Source of the DNA: Amycolatopsis jiangsuensis
Lineage (GTDB): Bacteria; Actinomycetota; Actinomycetes; Mycobacteriales; Pseudonocardiaceae
DNA: 64,000 nucleotides
Assembly (NCBI RefSeq): GCF_014204865.1
Contig: NZ_JACHMG010000001.1
Coordinates: 4,800,501-4,864,500, forward strand
Direction of reading: 5' to 3'
The notes beneath the pieces were generated by a model. The model saw nothing but the letters and a program-made list of their open reading frames with translations, made no database searches and had not been told where the DNA came from. The position numbers and the translations under genes are program-made. Every line of letters starts with the position of its first letter. Position 1 is the first letter of the stretch. Of this stretch, positions 35,817 to 44,161 are shown one piece after another.

Positions 35817-36272
35817 CTACGGACGCGGCTGGGCGGGGCGGTCGAGCTTCGCTTCCGGCGGCACCTCACCGGTCACGACGATGGCGGCCTGCAGGCCCCG
35901 GCCCTCGTCGTTGCCGGCGGGCGAGCCGTACCAGTAGCAGCCGGGGCCGTCCAGTTCGAGGGTCGCGCTGCCCTTCGAGTGGTTCAGCAGGCCGATGAAC
36001 TGCCGGTCGCCGTTACTGGGCAGCAGGCAGGCGTGGGTGTTCTTGTCGTCGTTGATGATCGTCAGCTCGAGAGTGCCGCCGTGCGGCAGGATCAGCACGC
36101 CCGGCTCCCAGGCCATCGCGTCCTCCGGGATCCGGATGGTCGCTTCCATCGTCCCGTCGGCACGCTCGACCGCCTTGGCGATCGAGCCGGTCCCGAGCAC
36201 GGCACCGATCGTCGCCCTGTTCTGTCCGCCGAGCTCGGCCAGGAGATCCTCTCGTTCCTGGGCAATCGTCAT
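35817..36272 (-). CDS. Cupredoxin-like PQQ-dehydrogenase partner
   Basis: 151 residues, 17 bp upstream of the dehydrogenase gene in the same unit, with GAGGAGGTGA before the ATG. The fold looks like a cupredoxin: EPGVLILPHGGTLELTIIND, NTHACLLPSNGD, SATLELDGPGCYWYGSPAGN, GLQAAIVVTGEV. A His and a Cys at cupredoxin-like positions are present, but the second His and the Met are not evident, so a type 1 copper site is doubtful. It could be electron acceptor, structural subunit or chaperone of the dehydrogenase. No signal peptide. Confidence 0.7.
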   Translation of the reverse strand: MTIAQEREDLLAELGGQNRATIGAVLGTGSIAKAVERADGTMEATIRIPEDAMAWEPGVLILPHGGTLELTIINDDKNTHACLLPSNGDRQFIGLLNHSKGSATLELDGPGCYWYGSPAGNDEGRGLQAAIVVTGEVPPEAKLDRPAQPRP

Positions 36273-36649
36273 CGGACTTCACCTCCTCGTCAGCAAAAAT
36301 GCAGGTTCTGACAGAATTCGCGGAACACGTTGATTTCCCGAAAGCGCCGGTGTCGTTGTTCTGGTCGACGTGGGCGCGACAACCAAGGATCTCGATTGTC
36401 CTGATCCGTCACCCGAAAACCGATTTCCTGGCTGGTGACGAGTTCGAACTCTACACCGGCGCAAGCCATTCGGATATCCATCGCCACCGACCGGCCCGGC
36501 CCCGCCGTTCCCCCGCGATGAGCTACCGTTCGTGCGCTCTCGCGCCGGACGATCGGCCGCGGCAGCCCGCACATCGAGCACGTCCCCTGCCGCGTCCCGC
36601 CGGCCGCGGGAGCGCCGATTGTGTTGCTGCAGAAGGGTTTCGTCCGGGT
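36273..36649. promoter_or_regulatory. Upstream region of cupredoxin/PQQ dehydrogenase unit
   Basis: About 375 bp between katG and the cupredoxin-like gene, all leftward. No coding frame is credible. It must carry the promoter of the dehydrogenase unit. An inverted GTTGT/ACAAC pair lies near 36356-36384. No confident -35/-10 pair. Confidence 0.4.
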
Positions 36650-38905
36650 TCATCGGTGCCGCCACGGCCGGGGGAGATCGAACCGGTCGAGTTCCATGAC
36701 CTTCACCCACGCGGAGACGAAGTCCCGGACGAACTTCCCGCCCGCGTCCTCGCTCGCGTAGACCTCGGCGAGCGCCCTCAGTTCGGAGTTCGAGCCGAAG
36801 ACCAGATCGACGCGGCTCGCGGTCCACTTCACCGCACCGGTGTCCCGGTCGCGGCCCTCGTAGACGACGGCCCAGGTGTCCCCGTTCCGGCTCGGCGCCC
36901 ATTCCGTTTTCTCGTCCAGCAGGGTGCCGAAGAAGTCGTTCGTCAGTGTTCCCGGCGCCGAGGTCAGCACGCCCACCGCGGAACGCCGGTGATTGGCTCC
37001 GAGCACCCGCAGTCCGCCGATCAGCACGGTCATCTCCGGCGCGCTCAGGGTCAGCAGGTCCGCCCGGTCGATCAGCAAATGCTCCGGGGGCATCCAGAAG
37101 CCGTCACCGAGGTAGTTGCGGAATCCGTCCGCGACGGGCCGCAACGCGTCGAACGACTCGACGTCGGTCCATTCCTGAGTCGCGTCGGTGCGTCCGGGAC
37201 GGAACGGAACGTCGAGGACGTGGCCACCGGCCGCGGCGGCGTGTTCCACCGCCGCACAGCCGCCGAGCACGATCAGGTCGGCGATCGAGACGCGCTTGTT
37301 TCCTTGCTGGGAGGCGTTGAACCGCTGCTGGATCGCCTCCAGCATGGCCAGGACGGCACCCAGCTGCGCGGGCTCGTTGACCGCCCAGTCGCGCTGCGGT
37401 TCGAGCCGGATCCGCGCCCCGTTCGCCCCGCCACGCTTGTCGCTGCCGCGGTAGGTCGAAGCCGACGCCCACGCCGTGGAGACGAGTTGTGCCACCGTCA
37501 GGCCGGATTCGAGGATTTCGCGTTTGAGGGCGGCGACGTCGGCGGCGTCCACGAGCTCGTGGTCCACCTCCGGCACCGGGTCCTGCCAGATCAGCCGTTC
37601 ATCCGGGACGAGCGGCCCCAGGTAGCGCTGGATCGGGCCCATGTCGAGGTGGGTCAGCTTGAACCAGGCCCGCGCGAACGCGTCCTCGAACTGCTCCGGG
37701 TGCTCCATGAACCGCCGCGAGATCGCCTCGTAGCTCGGATCCTGCTGCAACGACAGGTCGGTGGTGAGCATGACCGGATGGTGTCTGGTATCCGGGTCGA
37801 AGGGGTCCGGCACGGTGCCCTCGCCCTGGCCGTCGCTCGGCACCCACTGCCACAGGCCCGCAGGGCTGAGCTCGACGTCCCAGGTGTAGTCGAACAGTGT
37901 CTCGAAGAACGTGTGGTCCCAGGTGACCGGTGTGCGGGTCCACATGCCTTCCAGTCCGGTGCTGACGGCGTCCGGCCCGATGCCGCTGCCGTACCCGCCG
38001 ATCCAGCCGAGGCCCTGGTCGGTGAGCGGCGCCGCCTCGGGTTCGGGGCCACCGGTCACGTTCGGATCCGCCGGGCCGTGCGTCTTGCCGAAAGTGTGCC
38101 CACCCGCGATGAGCGCCACCGTTTCCTCGTCGTCCAGCCCCATCCGCTTGAAGGTCTCCCGGATGTCGCGGGCGGCGAGCACCGGGTCGGGGTTGGTGGC
38201 CGGGCCCTGCGGATCGACGTAGACCAGTCCCATCTCGGCGGCTGCCAGCGGTGCGTCGAGCTCACGCAGACCGCTGTACCGTTCGTCGGACAGCCATTTG
38301 CGTTCCGGGCCCCAGTACGTCTCGTCCGGCTCCCACACGTCTTCGCGACCGCCGCCGAACCCGAAAGTCCGGAAACCCATCGACTCCAGTGCGCGGTTTC
38401 CCGCGAAGACCATCAGGTCGGCCCAGGAGATCCTGCGGCCGTACTTCTTCTTCACCGGCCACAGCAACCGGCGTGCCTTGTCCAGATTGCGGTTGTCCGG
38501 CCAGCTGTTCAACGGGGCGAAGCGCAGCATTCCGGCGCTCGCACCACCCCGCCCGTCGAAGATCCGGTAGGTACCCGCGGCGTGCCAGGCCATGCGCAGG
38601 ACAAGGGGACCGTAGTGACCGAAGTCGGCGGGCCACCAGTCCTGCGAGGTCGTCAGCACCTCGTCGACCTCACGCGCCAGCTCTTCGAGATCCACCGTCG
38701 CGAACCGCGCGGCGTAGTCGAAGTCGGCGCCCAGCGGATTGTTCGCAGACTGGTTGCGGCGCAATGCCTTCAGGTTGAGCCGGTGCGGCCACCAGTCGTT
38801 GGCGTTGCCCCCCGCCACCGGATGATTCCGCCGCCGAGCCGGCCGCGTCTCACCCAGCACCTTGTCGTACGTGCGGTAGACGTGGGTATCGGGATTCTCG
38901 GGCAT
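36650..38905 (-). CDS. katG: Catalase-peroxidase
   Basis: 751 residues from the ATG at 38905 with GGGAGG upstream. The distal haem pocket is [18 protein letters not shown] (Trp and His); the Tyr of the Met-Tyr-Trp adduct is in [13 protein letters not shown]; the proximal His is in [13 protein letters not shown]. The C-terminal duplicated domain is complete ([30 protein letters not shown]). It removes hydrogen peroxide. Its place beside the dehydrogenase suggests protection during alcohol oxidation, which is an inference. Confidence 0.97.
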   Translation of the reverse strand: MPENPDTHVYRTYDKVLGETRPARRRNHPVAGGNANDWWPHRLNLKALRRNQSANNPLGADFDYAARFATVDLEELAREVDEVLTTSQDWWPADFGHYGPLVLRMAWHAAGTYRIFDGRGGASAGMLRFAPLNSWPDNRNLDKARRLLWPVKKKYGRRISWADLMVFAGNRALESMGFRTFGFGGGREDVWEPDETYWGPERKWLSDERYSGLRELDAPLAAAEMGLVYVDPQGPATNPDPVLAARDIRETFKRMGLDDEETVALIAGGHTFGKTHGPADPNVTGGPEPEAAPLTDQGLGWIGGYGSGIGPDAVSTGLEGMWTRTPVTWDHTFFETLFDYTWDVELSPAGLWQWVPSDGQGEGTVPDPFDPDTRHHPVMLTTDLSLQQDPSYEAISRRFMEHPEQFEDAFARAWFKLTHLDMGPIQRYLGPLVPDERLIWQDPVPEVDHELVDAADVAALKREILESGLTVAQLVSTAWASASTYRGSDKRGGANGARIRLEPQRDWAVNEPAQLGAVLAMLEAIQQRFNASQQGNKRVSIADLIVLGGCAAVEHAAAAGGHVLDVPFRPGRTDATQEWTDVESFDALRPVADGFRNYLGDGFWMPPEHLLIDRADLLTLSAPEMTVLIGGLRVLGANHRRSAVGVLTSAPGTLTNDFFGTLLDEKTEWAPSRNGDTWAVVYEGRDRDTGAVKWTASRVDLVFGSNSELRALAEVYASEDAGGKFVRDFVSAWVKVMELDRFDLPRPWRHR

Positions 38906-38942
38906 CAGGATCCTCCCCGGTGTTGCCGGACCTGAGGCGTCG

Positions 38943-39497
38943 TCAGTCGAAGACCAGCGGCAGCAGGATTGCCGAACCGAGGAGCGAGATACCGCAGAGC
39001 AGGTCGGCACGGATCCGGATGACCTTGGCGGCCATCCGCCCCACGAAGAGCCCGGCGAACGACATCACCACCGTCATGGCGCCGAAAGTCAGCATCGGGA
39101 CGATGAGGGAGAAGCCCGCGATCCCGAGGCCGGCACCGGCGACGAAGTTGTCGATGCTCAGCGAGAGTGGCATACCGAAGAGCGTCACCCAGGGATGGTC
39201 CAGGTCGTCCTCTTCCGGCTGCGGGTTCCGGATCGCTCCGACGATGAAGTAGATACCGTACAGTCCCAGCGCGGCCGCCCCGATGTAGTCCGCCCAGTCT
39301 CCGAGGAACTCGCCGAGGAAGTGTCCGATCAGTCCGCCGAGCAGCGGGCTCAAGGCGTCCCACACCCCGAATACGATCGCCACCTGGAAAGCGCGGAGCC
39401 AGCCGAAGGGGATCGTTCCGATGGCGATCGACGAACGGAAGTTGTCGAGAGCGAGGCCGAAAGCGAGCGCGATCAGCGGAAGAAACTCGAGTGTCAC
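38943..39497 (-). CDS. MntP-like metal exporter
   Basis: 184 residues with six hydrophobic helices. Family signatures are the two Asp-Asn motifs [20 protein letters not shown] and [18 protein letters not shown], plus acidic [13 protein letters not shown]. MntP proteins expel manganese. Here the gene stands between katG and pqqA in a unit with a lanthanide-type dehydrogenase, so export or uptake of another metal is worth considering. It is 37 bp upstream of katG. Confidence 0.8.
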   Translation of the reverse strand: MTLEFLPLIALAFGLALDNFRSSIAIGTIPFGWLRAFQVAIVFGVWDALSPLLGGLIGHFLGEFLGDWADYIGAAALGLYGIYFIVGAIRNPQPEEDDLDHPWVTLFGMPLSLSIDNFVAGAGLGIAGFSLIVPMLTFGAMTVVMSFAGLFVGRMAAKVIRIRADLLCGISLLGSAILLPLVFD

Positions 39498-39638
39498 CTT
39501 TGAACCACCTCGAATGCATGACCAGGGGGACCGGGAGATCGGCAGGGAATCACGTTTCTACGGCGCGAAATTCACTTCTCACCGGGAACGGAGCACTTGC
39601 CCGCGCGAGGCACGCCGGCCCCGCTTTTCACCGAGTGA

Positions 39639-39684
39639 CGCAAAGGCCCCTGGACGATCGACTCGTGAATCCAGGGGCCTTGCG
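39639..39684 (-). terminator. Hairpin terminator after pqqA
   Basis: Arms of 15-16 bases (CGCAAAGGCCCCTGGA with one bulged A against TCCAGGGGCCTTGCG) and a 15-nt loop, 87 bp past the pqqA stop. It separates pqqA from the MntP-like gene. Confidence 0.75.
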
Positions 39685-39770
39685 TCGACCCGGGCGTAGT
39701 CCCGTCGCAGGCCTAGCCACCTGCCGCGACTACGAGAAATCGAGCAGCACAGGCCACGGGGCCCCGGCTG

Positions 39771-39845
39771 TCAGGCCCGGTAGAAGTAGCCGGTGGCCTC
39801 AGCGCAGACCTCGACCACCGTGTACTGCGGAGTTTCCCACTTCAT
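39771..39845 (-). CDS. pqqA: PqqA, precursor peptide of PQQ
   Basis: A 24-residue peptide, MKWETPQYTVV at its start and TGYFYRA at its end. The Glu and Tyr that are cross-linked to make PQQ are E16 and Y20 (E-A-T-G-Y), in the E-x3-Y spacing conserved in PqqA. AGGAGGAGG precedes the ATG. It lies about 6 kb from pqqBCDE, between the MntP-like and rpiB genes, with its own candidate promoter and a terminator. Short genes are often missed; the match is very specific. Confidence 0.93.
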   Translation of the reverse strand: MKWETPQYTVVEVCAEATGYFYRA

Positions 39846-39882
39846 ATGTTCCTCCTCCTGTTGGCTGCGCCCGGCGACCGGG

Positions 39883-39911
39883 CAAATACCGGACATTCGT
39901 GATCCGCGCAA
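39883..39911 (-). promoter_or_regulatory. Candidate pqqA promoter
   Basis: On the minus strand TTGCGC (39906-39911) and TATTTG (39883-39888) are 17 bp apart, giving a start near 39876 and a leader of about 30 nt before the pqqA ATG. Confidence 0.5.
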
Positions 39912-40341
39912 TTTCGAGGACAACCTCCCGAAATACCGCGGTCATGAAAGAGCATCTTCGATTTAACGCGGCCCCCGCAACCGACCTGGCACCAGTGGTC
40001 GGTAACCAGTGCCGAACGGCGTCCCGGAGCCGACGAGTGGGCCGGGCCCGCACACCGGCGGCGCACGGCGGGTCAACGGACCGTGACGACGGACGACGGC
40101 CTGGTCAGAGCCGTGCAGCCGATCTCGTCCGGACCATCTGCGCCCGGACAGTGGCCGACTGAACCGAGACAGTCCGGTGCCCGTTGCCGTCCGGCGTTCG
40201 ACCGTGGCCGTCGGGTCGCCGCGCTCACCCATCAGTATCCACCACAATTCCACAGCCACCGCCCAAGACTCGACCTTGACCACCGGACAATGCGCTCCGG
40301 AAATACCTCGTCTGCGTCCGGACAATCTCGCGAACTTCACT

Positions 40342-40347
40342 TAGAAT
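40342..40347 (+). promoter_or_regulatory. -10 element for leaderless rpiB transcript
   Basis: TAGAAT at 40342-40347 would start transcription about seven bases downstream, at or next to the in-frame GTG at 40355. No ribosome binding site is present, so leaderless initiation is likely. Confidence 0.55.
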
Positions 40348-40354
40348 GGCGTGC

Positions 40355-40834
40355 GTGCGCATCTACCTCGGCTCTGATCACGCTGGATTCGAACTCAAGA
40401 ACCACTTCGTCACGAGACTTTCCGGTCTCGGCTACGAGGTGACCGACGTCGGCCCCGCCGGCTATGACGCGAATGACGACTATCCACCGTTCTGCGTCGA
40501 GACCGCACGGCGCGTCGTCGCCGACGAAGGCAGCCTCGGCATCGTCATCGGCGGCTCCGGGAACGGCGAACAGATCGCCGCGAACAAGGTGCCCGGCGCC
40601 CGCGCCGCGCTGACCTGGAATGTGGACACCGCCAGGCTGGCCCGCCTGCACAACAACGCGCAGCTGGCCGGCATCGGCGCCCGGATGCACACAGTCGAGG
40701 AGGCCGAACGCATCGTGGAAGCGTTCCTCACCACCCGATTCGAGGGCGGCCGTCACCAGCGCCGGATCGATCTGCTCTCGGATTACGAGCGGTCCGGTGA
40801 ACCGCCCGCGCTGCCAGGAGAACCCGTGCGCTGA
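40355..40834 (+). CDS. rpiB: Ribose-5-phosphate isomerase B
   Basis: 159 residues from the GTG at 40355; an in-frame ATG at 40346 overlaps the -10 element and is less likely. Motifs: IYLGSDHAGFELK, DVGPAGYDANDDYP, IVIGGSGNGEQIAANKVPG, NNAQLAGIGARMHT. The Glu in GNGEQIAANK and lack of the Cys used by the E. coli enzyme match the mycobacterial type. It converts ribose 5-phosphate to ribulose 5-phosphate, the formaldehyde acceptor. Confidence 0.95.
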   Translation: MRIYLGSDHAGFELKNHFVTRLSGLGYEVTDVGPAGYDANDDYPPFCVETARRVVADEGSLGIVIGGSGNGEQIAANKVPGARAALTWNVDTARLARLHNNAQLAGIGARMHTVEEAERIVEAFLTTRFEGGRHQRRIDLLSDYERSGEPPALPGEPVR

Positions 40835-40901
40835 CCCATCCCCCGGCCCCGCACGGGTTGTGCCGTCCGCACGGGGCGCGGCAAGCGTCCCACTGGAATG
40901 C

Positions 40902-40940
40902 CGCGCGGTGGCCATCGACTACAGCGATGGCCACCGCGCG
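40902..40940. terminator. Bidirectional hairpin terminator
   Basis: Perfect 16-bp arms (CGCGCGGTGGCCATCG) with a 7-nt loop between the convergent rpiB and HAD-phosphatase genes. Confidence 0.85.
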
Positions 40941-40956
40941 ACCGGCAAGGGCGGCT

Positions 40957-42012
40957 TCAGTGTGTCGCTTGTGCCGGAAGGGAAACTCCGAGCTGCCGTT
41001 CGATCCGGTCCCACACGCCGGCGTCGTCGGAGACCGCGCGACCGGCGTCCCTGGCCGCCCACGCCATGGTGACCACAGACTGCAGCAGTGTGCCGTTGTC
41101 GCCGGCATCCGCCATGCGCGGTACGGCGTCCGGCCCGAGTTCGACGAGGTACTCGCGCGAGGTGGTGTGCAACGGCAGTCCGGGCGTGCGCAGTCCGCTC
41201 AGGTCGGCGGCGACGTACGTCGGACGCGCGGGCCGCTCGGCGAAGGCGAGGTCCCGGAGCCGGGAGGCACCGGTCAGGACGAAGAGCGAGTCGAGGCCGG
41301 AAGCGTTGGCGCCCTTGATGTCGGTGTCCAGCAGGTCCCCGCACACCAGAGTGTCCGGCCGCTCGGTACCGAGCCGGTCGCGGGCGAGGTCGAAGAGCGC
41401 GGCCTGCGGCTTCCCGACCACGTGCGGCGAGACACTGGTCGCCGTCTGCACCAACGCGACCAAGGCCCCGTTGCCGGGCGCACGCCCGTACGGGGTGGGC
41501 AACGTGAGGTCGACATTCGTGGCCACCCAGGTGGCCCCGGCTTCGGCGAGCCTGCTGATCGCCGAGAGTTCGCGCCAGGTGATGTCGAAACCCAGTCCCT
41601 GCACCACAGCCTCGACCGGTGCGTTCTCCAGGTCCGCGGCGCGTACCGCGGTCAACCCGGCTTCGGTGAGCGCGTGCGCGACGCCTGGCCCGCCCACCGC
41701 GCAGACGCGCGCGCCCGGGGCCAGACGCGCCGTCAGGTACGCCGCGGCCGCCTGAGAACTGTTGACCACCGACCAGCCTTGCTGGGTGACGCCCAGCCCG
41801 CGGAGGTGGTCACCCACCTCCGCGGGCGGACGGGACGCGTTGTTGGTCGCGAACACGACCGGTACGCCGTCCTCCGCCACCCGGTTCAAGGTTTCCACCG
41901 CATGGGGAATGGCCACCGCGCCGCGGTAGACCACACCGTCGAGATCACAGATCAGCCCGCGGTAACGGCTGATGAGCGACTCGGCCCGGACGGACGTCGT
42001 CTCACCCGTCAT
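40957..42012 (-). CDS. HAD-superfamily phosphatase, NagD/HAD-IIA type
   Basis: 351 residues from the ATG at 42012. HAD motifs: ICDLDGVVYRG (nucleophile Asp), VVFATNNASRPPAEV (motif II), GKPQAALFDLA (Lys) and VCGDLLDTDIKGANASGLDS (motif IV). A C2-type cap lies between. Such enzymes remove phosphate from small sugar phosphates. It overlaps the end of the second glpX by 11 bp and follows the aldolase, so a sugar-phosphate substrate in the RuMP cycle, or a toxic side product, is likely. Confidence 0.85.
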   Translation of the reverse strand: MTGETTSVRAESLISRYRGLICDLDGVVYRGAVAIPHAVETLNRVAEDGVPVVFATNNASRPPAEVGDHLRGLGVTQQGWSVVNSSQAAAAYLTARLAPGARVCAVGGPGVAHALTEAGLTAVRAADLENAPVEAVVQGLGFDITWRELSAISRLAEAGATWVATNVDLTLPTPYGRAPGNGALVALVQTATSVSPHVVGKPQAALFDLARDRLGTERPDTLVCGDLLDTDIKGANASGLDSLFVLTGASRLRDLAFAERPARPTYVAADLSGLRTPGLPLHTTSREYLVELGPDAVPRMADAGDNGTLLQSVVTMAWAARDAGRAVSDDAGVWDRIERQLGVSLPAQATH

Positions 42013-43033
42013 ACGGACCGGTGCTCCTCGTGCCACCGGAGGGCCGGTGTTCGGAGGTGACGATCCGTACCGTGTTCGCCTTGGCGCACATCACCATGGA
42101 CTGGGTGGTGGTGCGACCCGAGTGGTGCTGTACGCCGCGCAGCACCTCGTTCCCGGTCACCCCGGTAGCGCAGAACACCACGTTCTCGCCGCGTACCAGG
42201 TCACCGGTGTGCAGGACTTCACCGAAGCCGGTTTCGGCTGGTCCGGGAGTTTCGGACCGCAGCCGGGCCTGCAACGACCCACCGAGGCAGGACAGGGCAG
42301 CCGCGGCGACGACGCCCTCCGCCGATCCTCCGGTGCCCAGCATCAGGTCCACCGGGCTTTCGGGGCGCGCTGCCGCGATCGCACCCGCGACGTCGCCGCC
42401 CTCGATCAAGTGAACCCGTGCGCCGGCGTCACGGATCTCGTGCACCAGTCGCCGATGCCGTGGCCGGTTGAGCACGGCGACGACGAGGTCCGACACCTGG
42501 GCGTCGCCGGCTCTGGCGACTGCGCGAAGGTTGTCCGCCACCGGCAGGCGAATGTCGACCACATCGACGTAATCGGGTCCGACGGCCAGCTTCTCCATGG
42601 CGAGAACCGGCGACGGGTCGTACAGCGCACCGGGCTCGGCAACAGCGATCGCCGCGAGCGCGTTCGGCACGTCCCCGGCCGCCGAAAGGACGCCGTCGCC
42701 CACGCTGATCCCGATGTCACAGGCCGGTCCGGTCCCGTCTCCGGCGGTCTCGCCGTTGAACAGCACCGGCGTGTCCCGCTCCGTGCCTCTGCCGATCACC
42801 ACTACGCCGCGCATCGGCACCGACCTGATCAGTTCGTGCATCACGTCGGCAGCGGCCCTGCCGCCCTCCTCGTCGCCGTGTCCGGCCCACCTTCCCGCGG
42901 CGATCGCGGCGGCCTCGGTGACCCGCACGAGTTCGAGCGCGAGCCCGTCACCGGGTCCATCGGTGCCGGCGTCGCGTTCGTCCACACGGAGACCTCCGGC
43001 AGCCCCGGAGATGCCCCATTCCTTGGCCTTCAT
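42002..43033 (-). CDS. Divergent GlpX-like protein lacking active-site motifs
   Basis: 343 residues from the ATG at 43033 with GGAGTGG upstream; a GTG at 43042 is an alternative. The overall GlpX fold is kept (VVVIGRGTERDTPVLFNGE, AVLNRPRHRRLVHEIRDAG, LIEGGDVAGAIAAA, LGTGGSAEGVVAAAALSCLGG). The metal-binding GEGE block has become GRGT, and the DPLEGT block has become GDGVLS. Normal bisphosphatase activity is therefore doubtful. It may be regulatory or act on another substrate. It lies between the aldolase and the HAD phosphatase. Confidence 0.8.
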   Translation of the reverse strand: MKAKEWGISGAAGGLRVDERDAGTDGPGDGLALELVRVTEAAAIAAGRWAGHGDEEGGRAAADVMHELIRSVPMRGVVVIGRGTERDTPVLFNGETAGDGTGPACDIGISVGDGVLSAAGDVPNALAAIAVAEPGALYDPSPVLAMEKLAVGPDYVDVVDIRLPVADNLRAVARAGDAQVSDLVVAVLNRPRHRRLVHEIRDAGARVHLIEGGDVAGAIAAARPESPVDLMLGTGGSAEGVVAAAALSCLGGSLQARLRSETPGPAETGFGEVLHTGDLVRGENVVFCATGVTGNEVLRGVQHHSGRTTTQSMVMCAKANTVRIVTSEHRPSGGTRSTGPYDG

Positions 43034-43087
43034 CACTTTCACTCCACTCCGACGAACGGGGCCCGAGACCGCCTTCGATACCTACGC

Positions 43088-44065
43088 TCAGCGGGCGGCG
43101 GCGTTCGCCACGGCGCGCGCGGAGAGCACTTCCTGTGCGGCGACCCGCTTGCCTTCGTCCCCGCGCCAGGTCTCCAGCGCGGGACCGACCAGCGCCCGTC
43201 CGAACGAGTACGTGAGTTCCCAGGGAAGCGCATCGAAGTTCTGCATCGCCCCGAGGTGCTCGGTCGCCGTTTCCGGGCTTTGCCCACCGGAGAGGAACGC
43301 GATACCCGGCACCGACGCGGGCACCGTGGCACGCAGAGCGTCCACAGTGGCCCGGGCGACGTCGGCGACCGCCGGCTGCTCCCCGCTGCCGGACCCGGCA
43401 ACCACCATGTTGGGCTTGAGGACGATGCCGTCGAGCTGCACCCGCATCAGCTCGAGCTCCTCGAACAACGACTCAAGCACCGAAGTCGTCACCTGCTGGC
43501 ACTGCGCCAGCGAGTGGGTGCCGTCCATCAGCACCTCGGGTTCCACGATCGGCACCAGGCCACCTTCCTGACAAAGACCGGCATACCGCGCCAACGCGTG
43601 GACGTTCGCCTGCACCGCGCGAGCCGACGGCTGGTTGTCGCCGATCGTGAGCACGGCGCGCCATTTGGCGAACGTCGCCCCAAGCCGCTCGTAGCCGGCG
43701 ACCCGTTCGCGCAGTCCGTCGAGCCCCTCGGTGATCTTCTCCTCCGGAGAGCCGGCCAGCGGCTTCGCTCCGGTATCCACCTTGATCCCGGCGAGAATGC
43801 CGAGATCGTCGAGGAACTCCGGGAACGTGCGGCCGTTGTCCAGTTCCTGGTGGAACGTCTCGTCGGCGAGGATGACACCGCTGATCGATTCGGAGAGCCG
43901 AGGGGTGGTGACGATCAGTTCCCGGTAGATCCGGCGGTTCTCCTCGGTCGGCTCGACCCCGACCTTCTCCAGCCGGGACGACATCGTCCCGATGCTCTCG
44001 TCGGCCGCGAGAATACCGCGCCGATTCGAGACGAGCGTACGCGCAATCTTGTTCAGAGCTGACAT
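43088..44065 (-). CDS. Class I fructose-bisphosphate aldolase
   Basis: 325 residues. The Schiff-base Lys lies in LDGIVLKPNMVVAG; other landmarks are RGILAADESIGTMSSRL, LVPIVEPEVLMDGTHSLAQC and IAFLSGGQSPETATEHL. It splits fructose 1,6-bisphosphate, and in reverse joins dihydroxyacetone phosphate to erythrose 4-phosphate to give sedoheptulose bisphosphate. It leads the aldolase, glpX-like, HAD unit. Class I enzymes are less usual than class II in actinobacteria, supporting a pathway-specific role. Confidence 0.95.
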   Translation of the reverse strand: MSALNKIARTLVSNRRGILAADESIGTMSSRLEKVGVEPTEENRRIYRELIVTTPRLSESISGVILADETFHQELDNGRTFPEFLDDLGILAGIKVDTGAKPLAGSPEEKITEGLDGLRERVAGYERLGATFAKWRAVLTIGDNQPSARAVQANVHALARYAGLCQEGGLVPIVEPEVLMDGTHSLAQCQQVTTSVLESLFEELELMRVQLDGIVLKPNMVVAGSGSGEQPAVADVARATVDALRATVPASVPGIAFLSGGQSPETATEHLGAMQNFDALPWELTYSFGRALVGPALETWRGDEGKRVAAQEVLSARAVANAAAR

Positions 44066-44161
44066 CTAACCTTGATCCTCCTGCGCTCGACACCGGATGG
44101 GGTGGCAATTTCACGACTGGTTCGGCAATGAGCCCCGGCCGGACAGACCTGTACCGGGTGT

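Larger units (their letters stand above)
39846..40354. promoter_or_regulatory. Divergent pqqA/rpiB control region
   Basis: About 510 bp with no credible gene. The pqqA side carries the promoter candidate at 39883-39911, the rpiB side a -10 element at 40342-40347. Confidence 0.5.
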
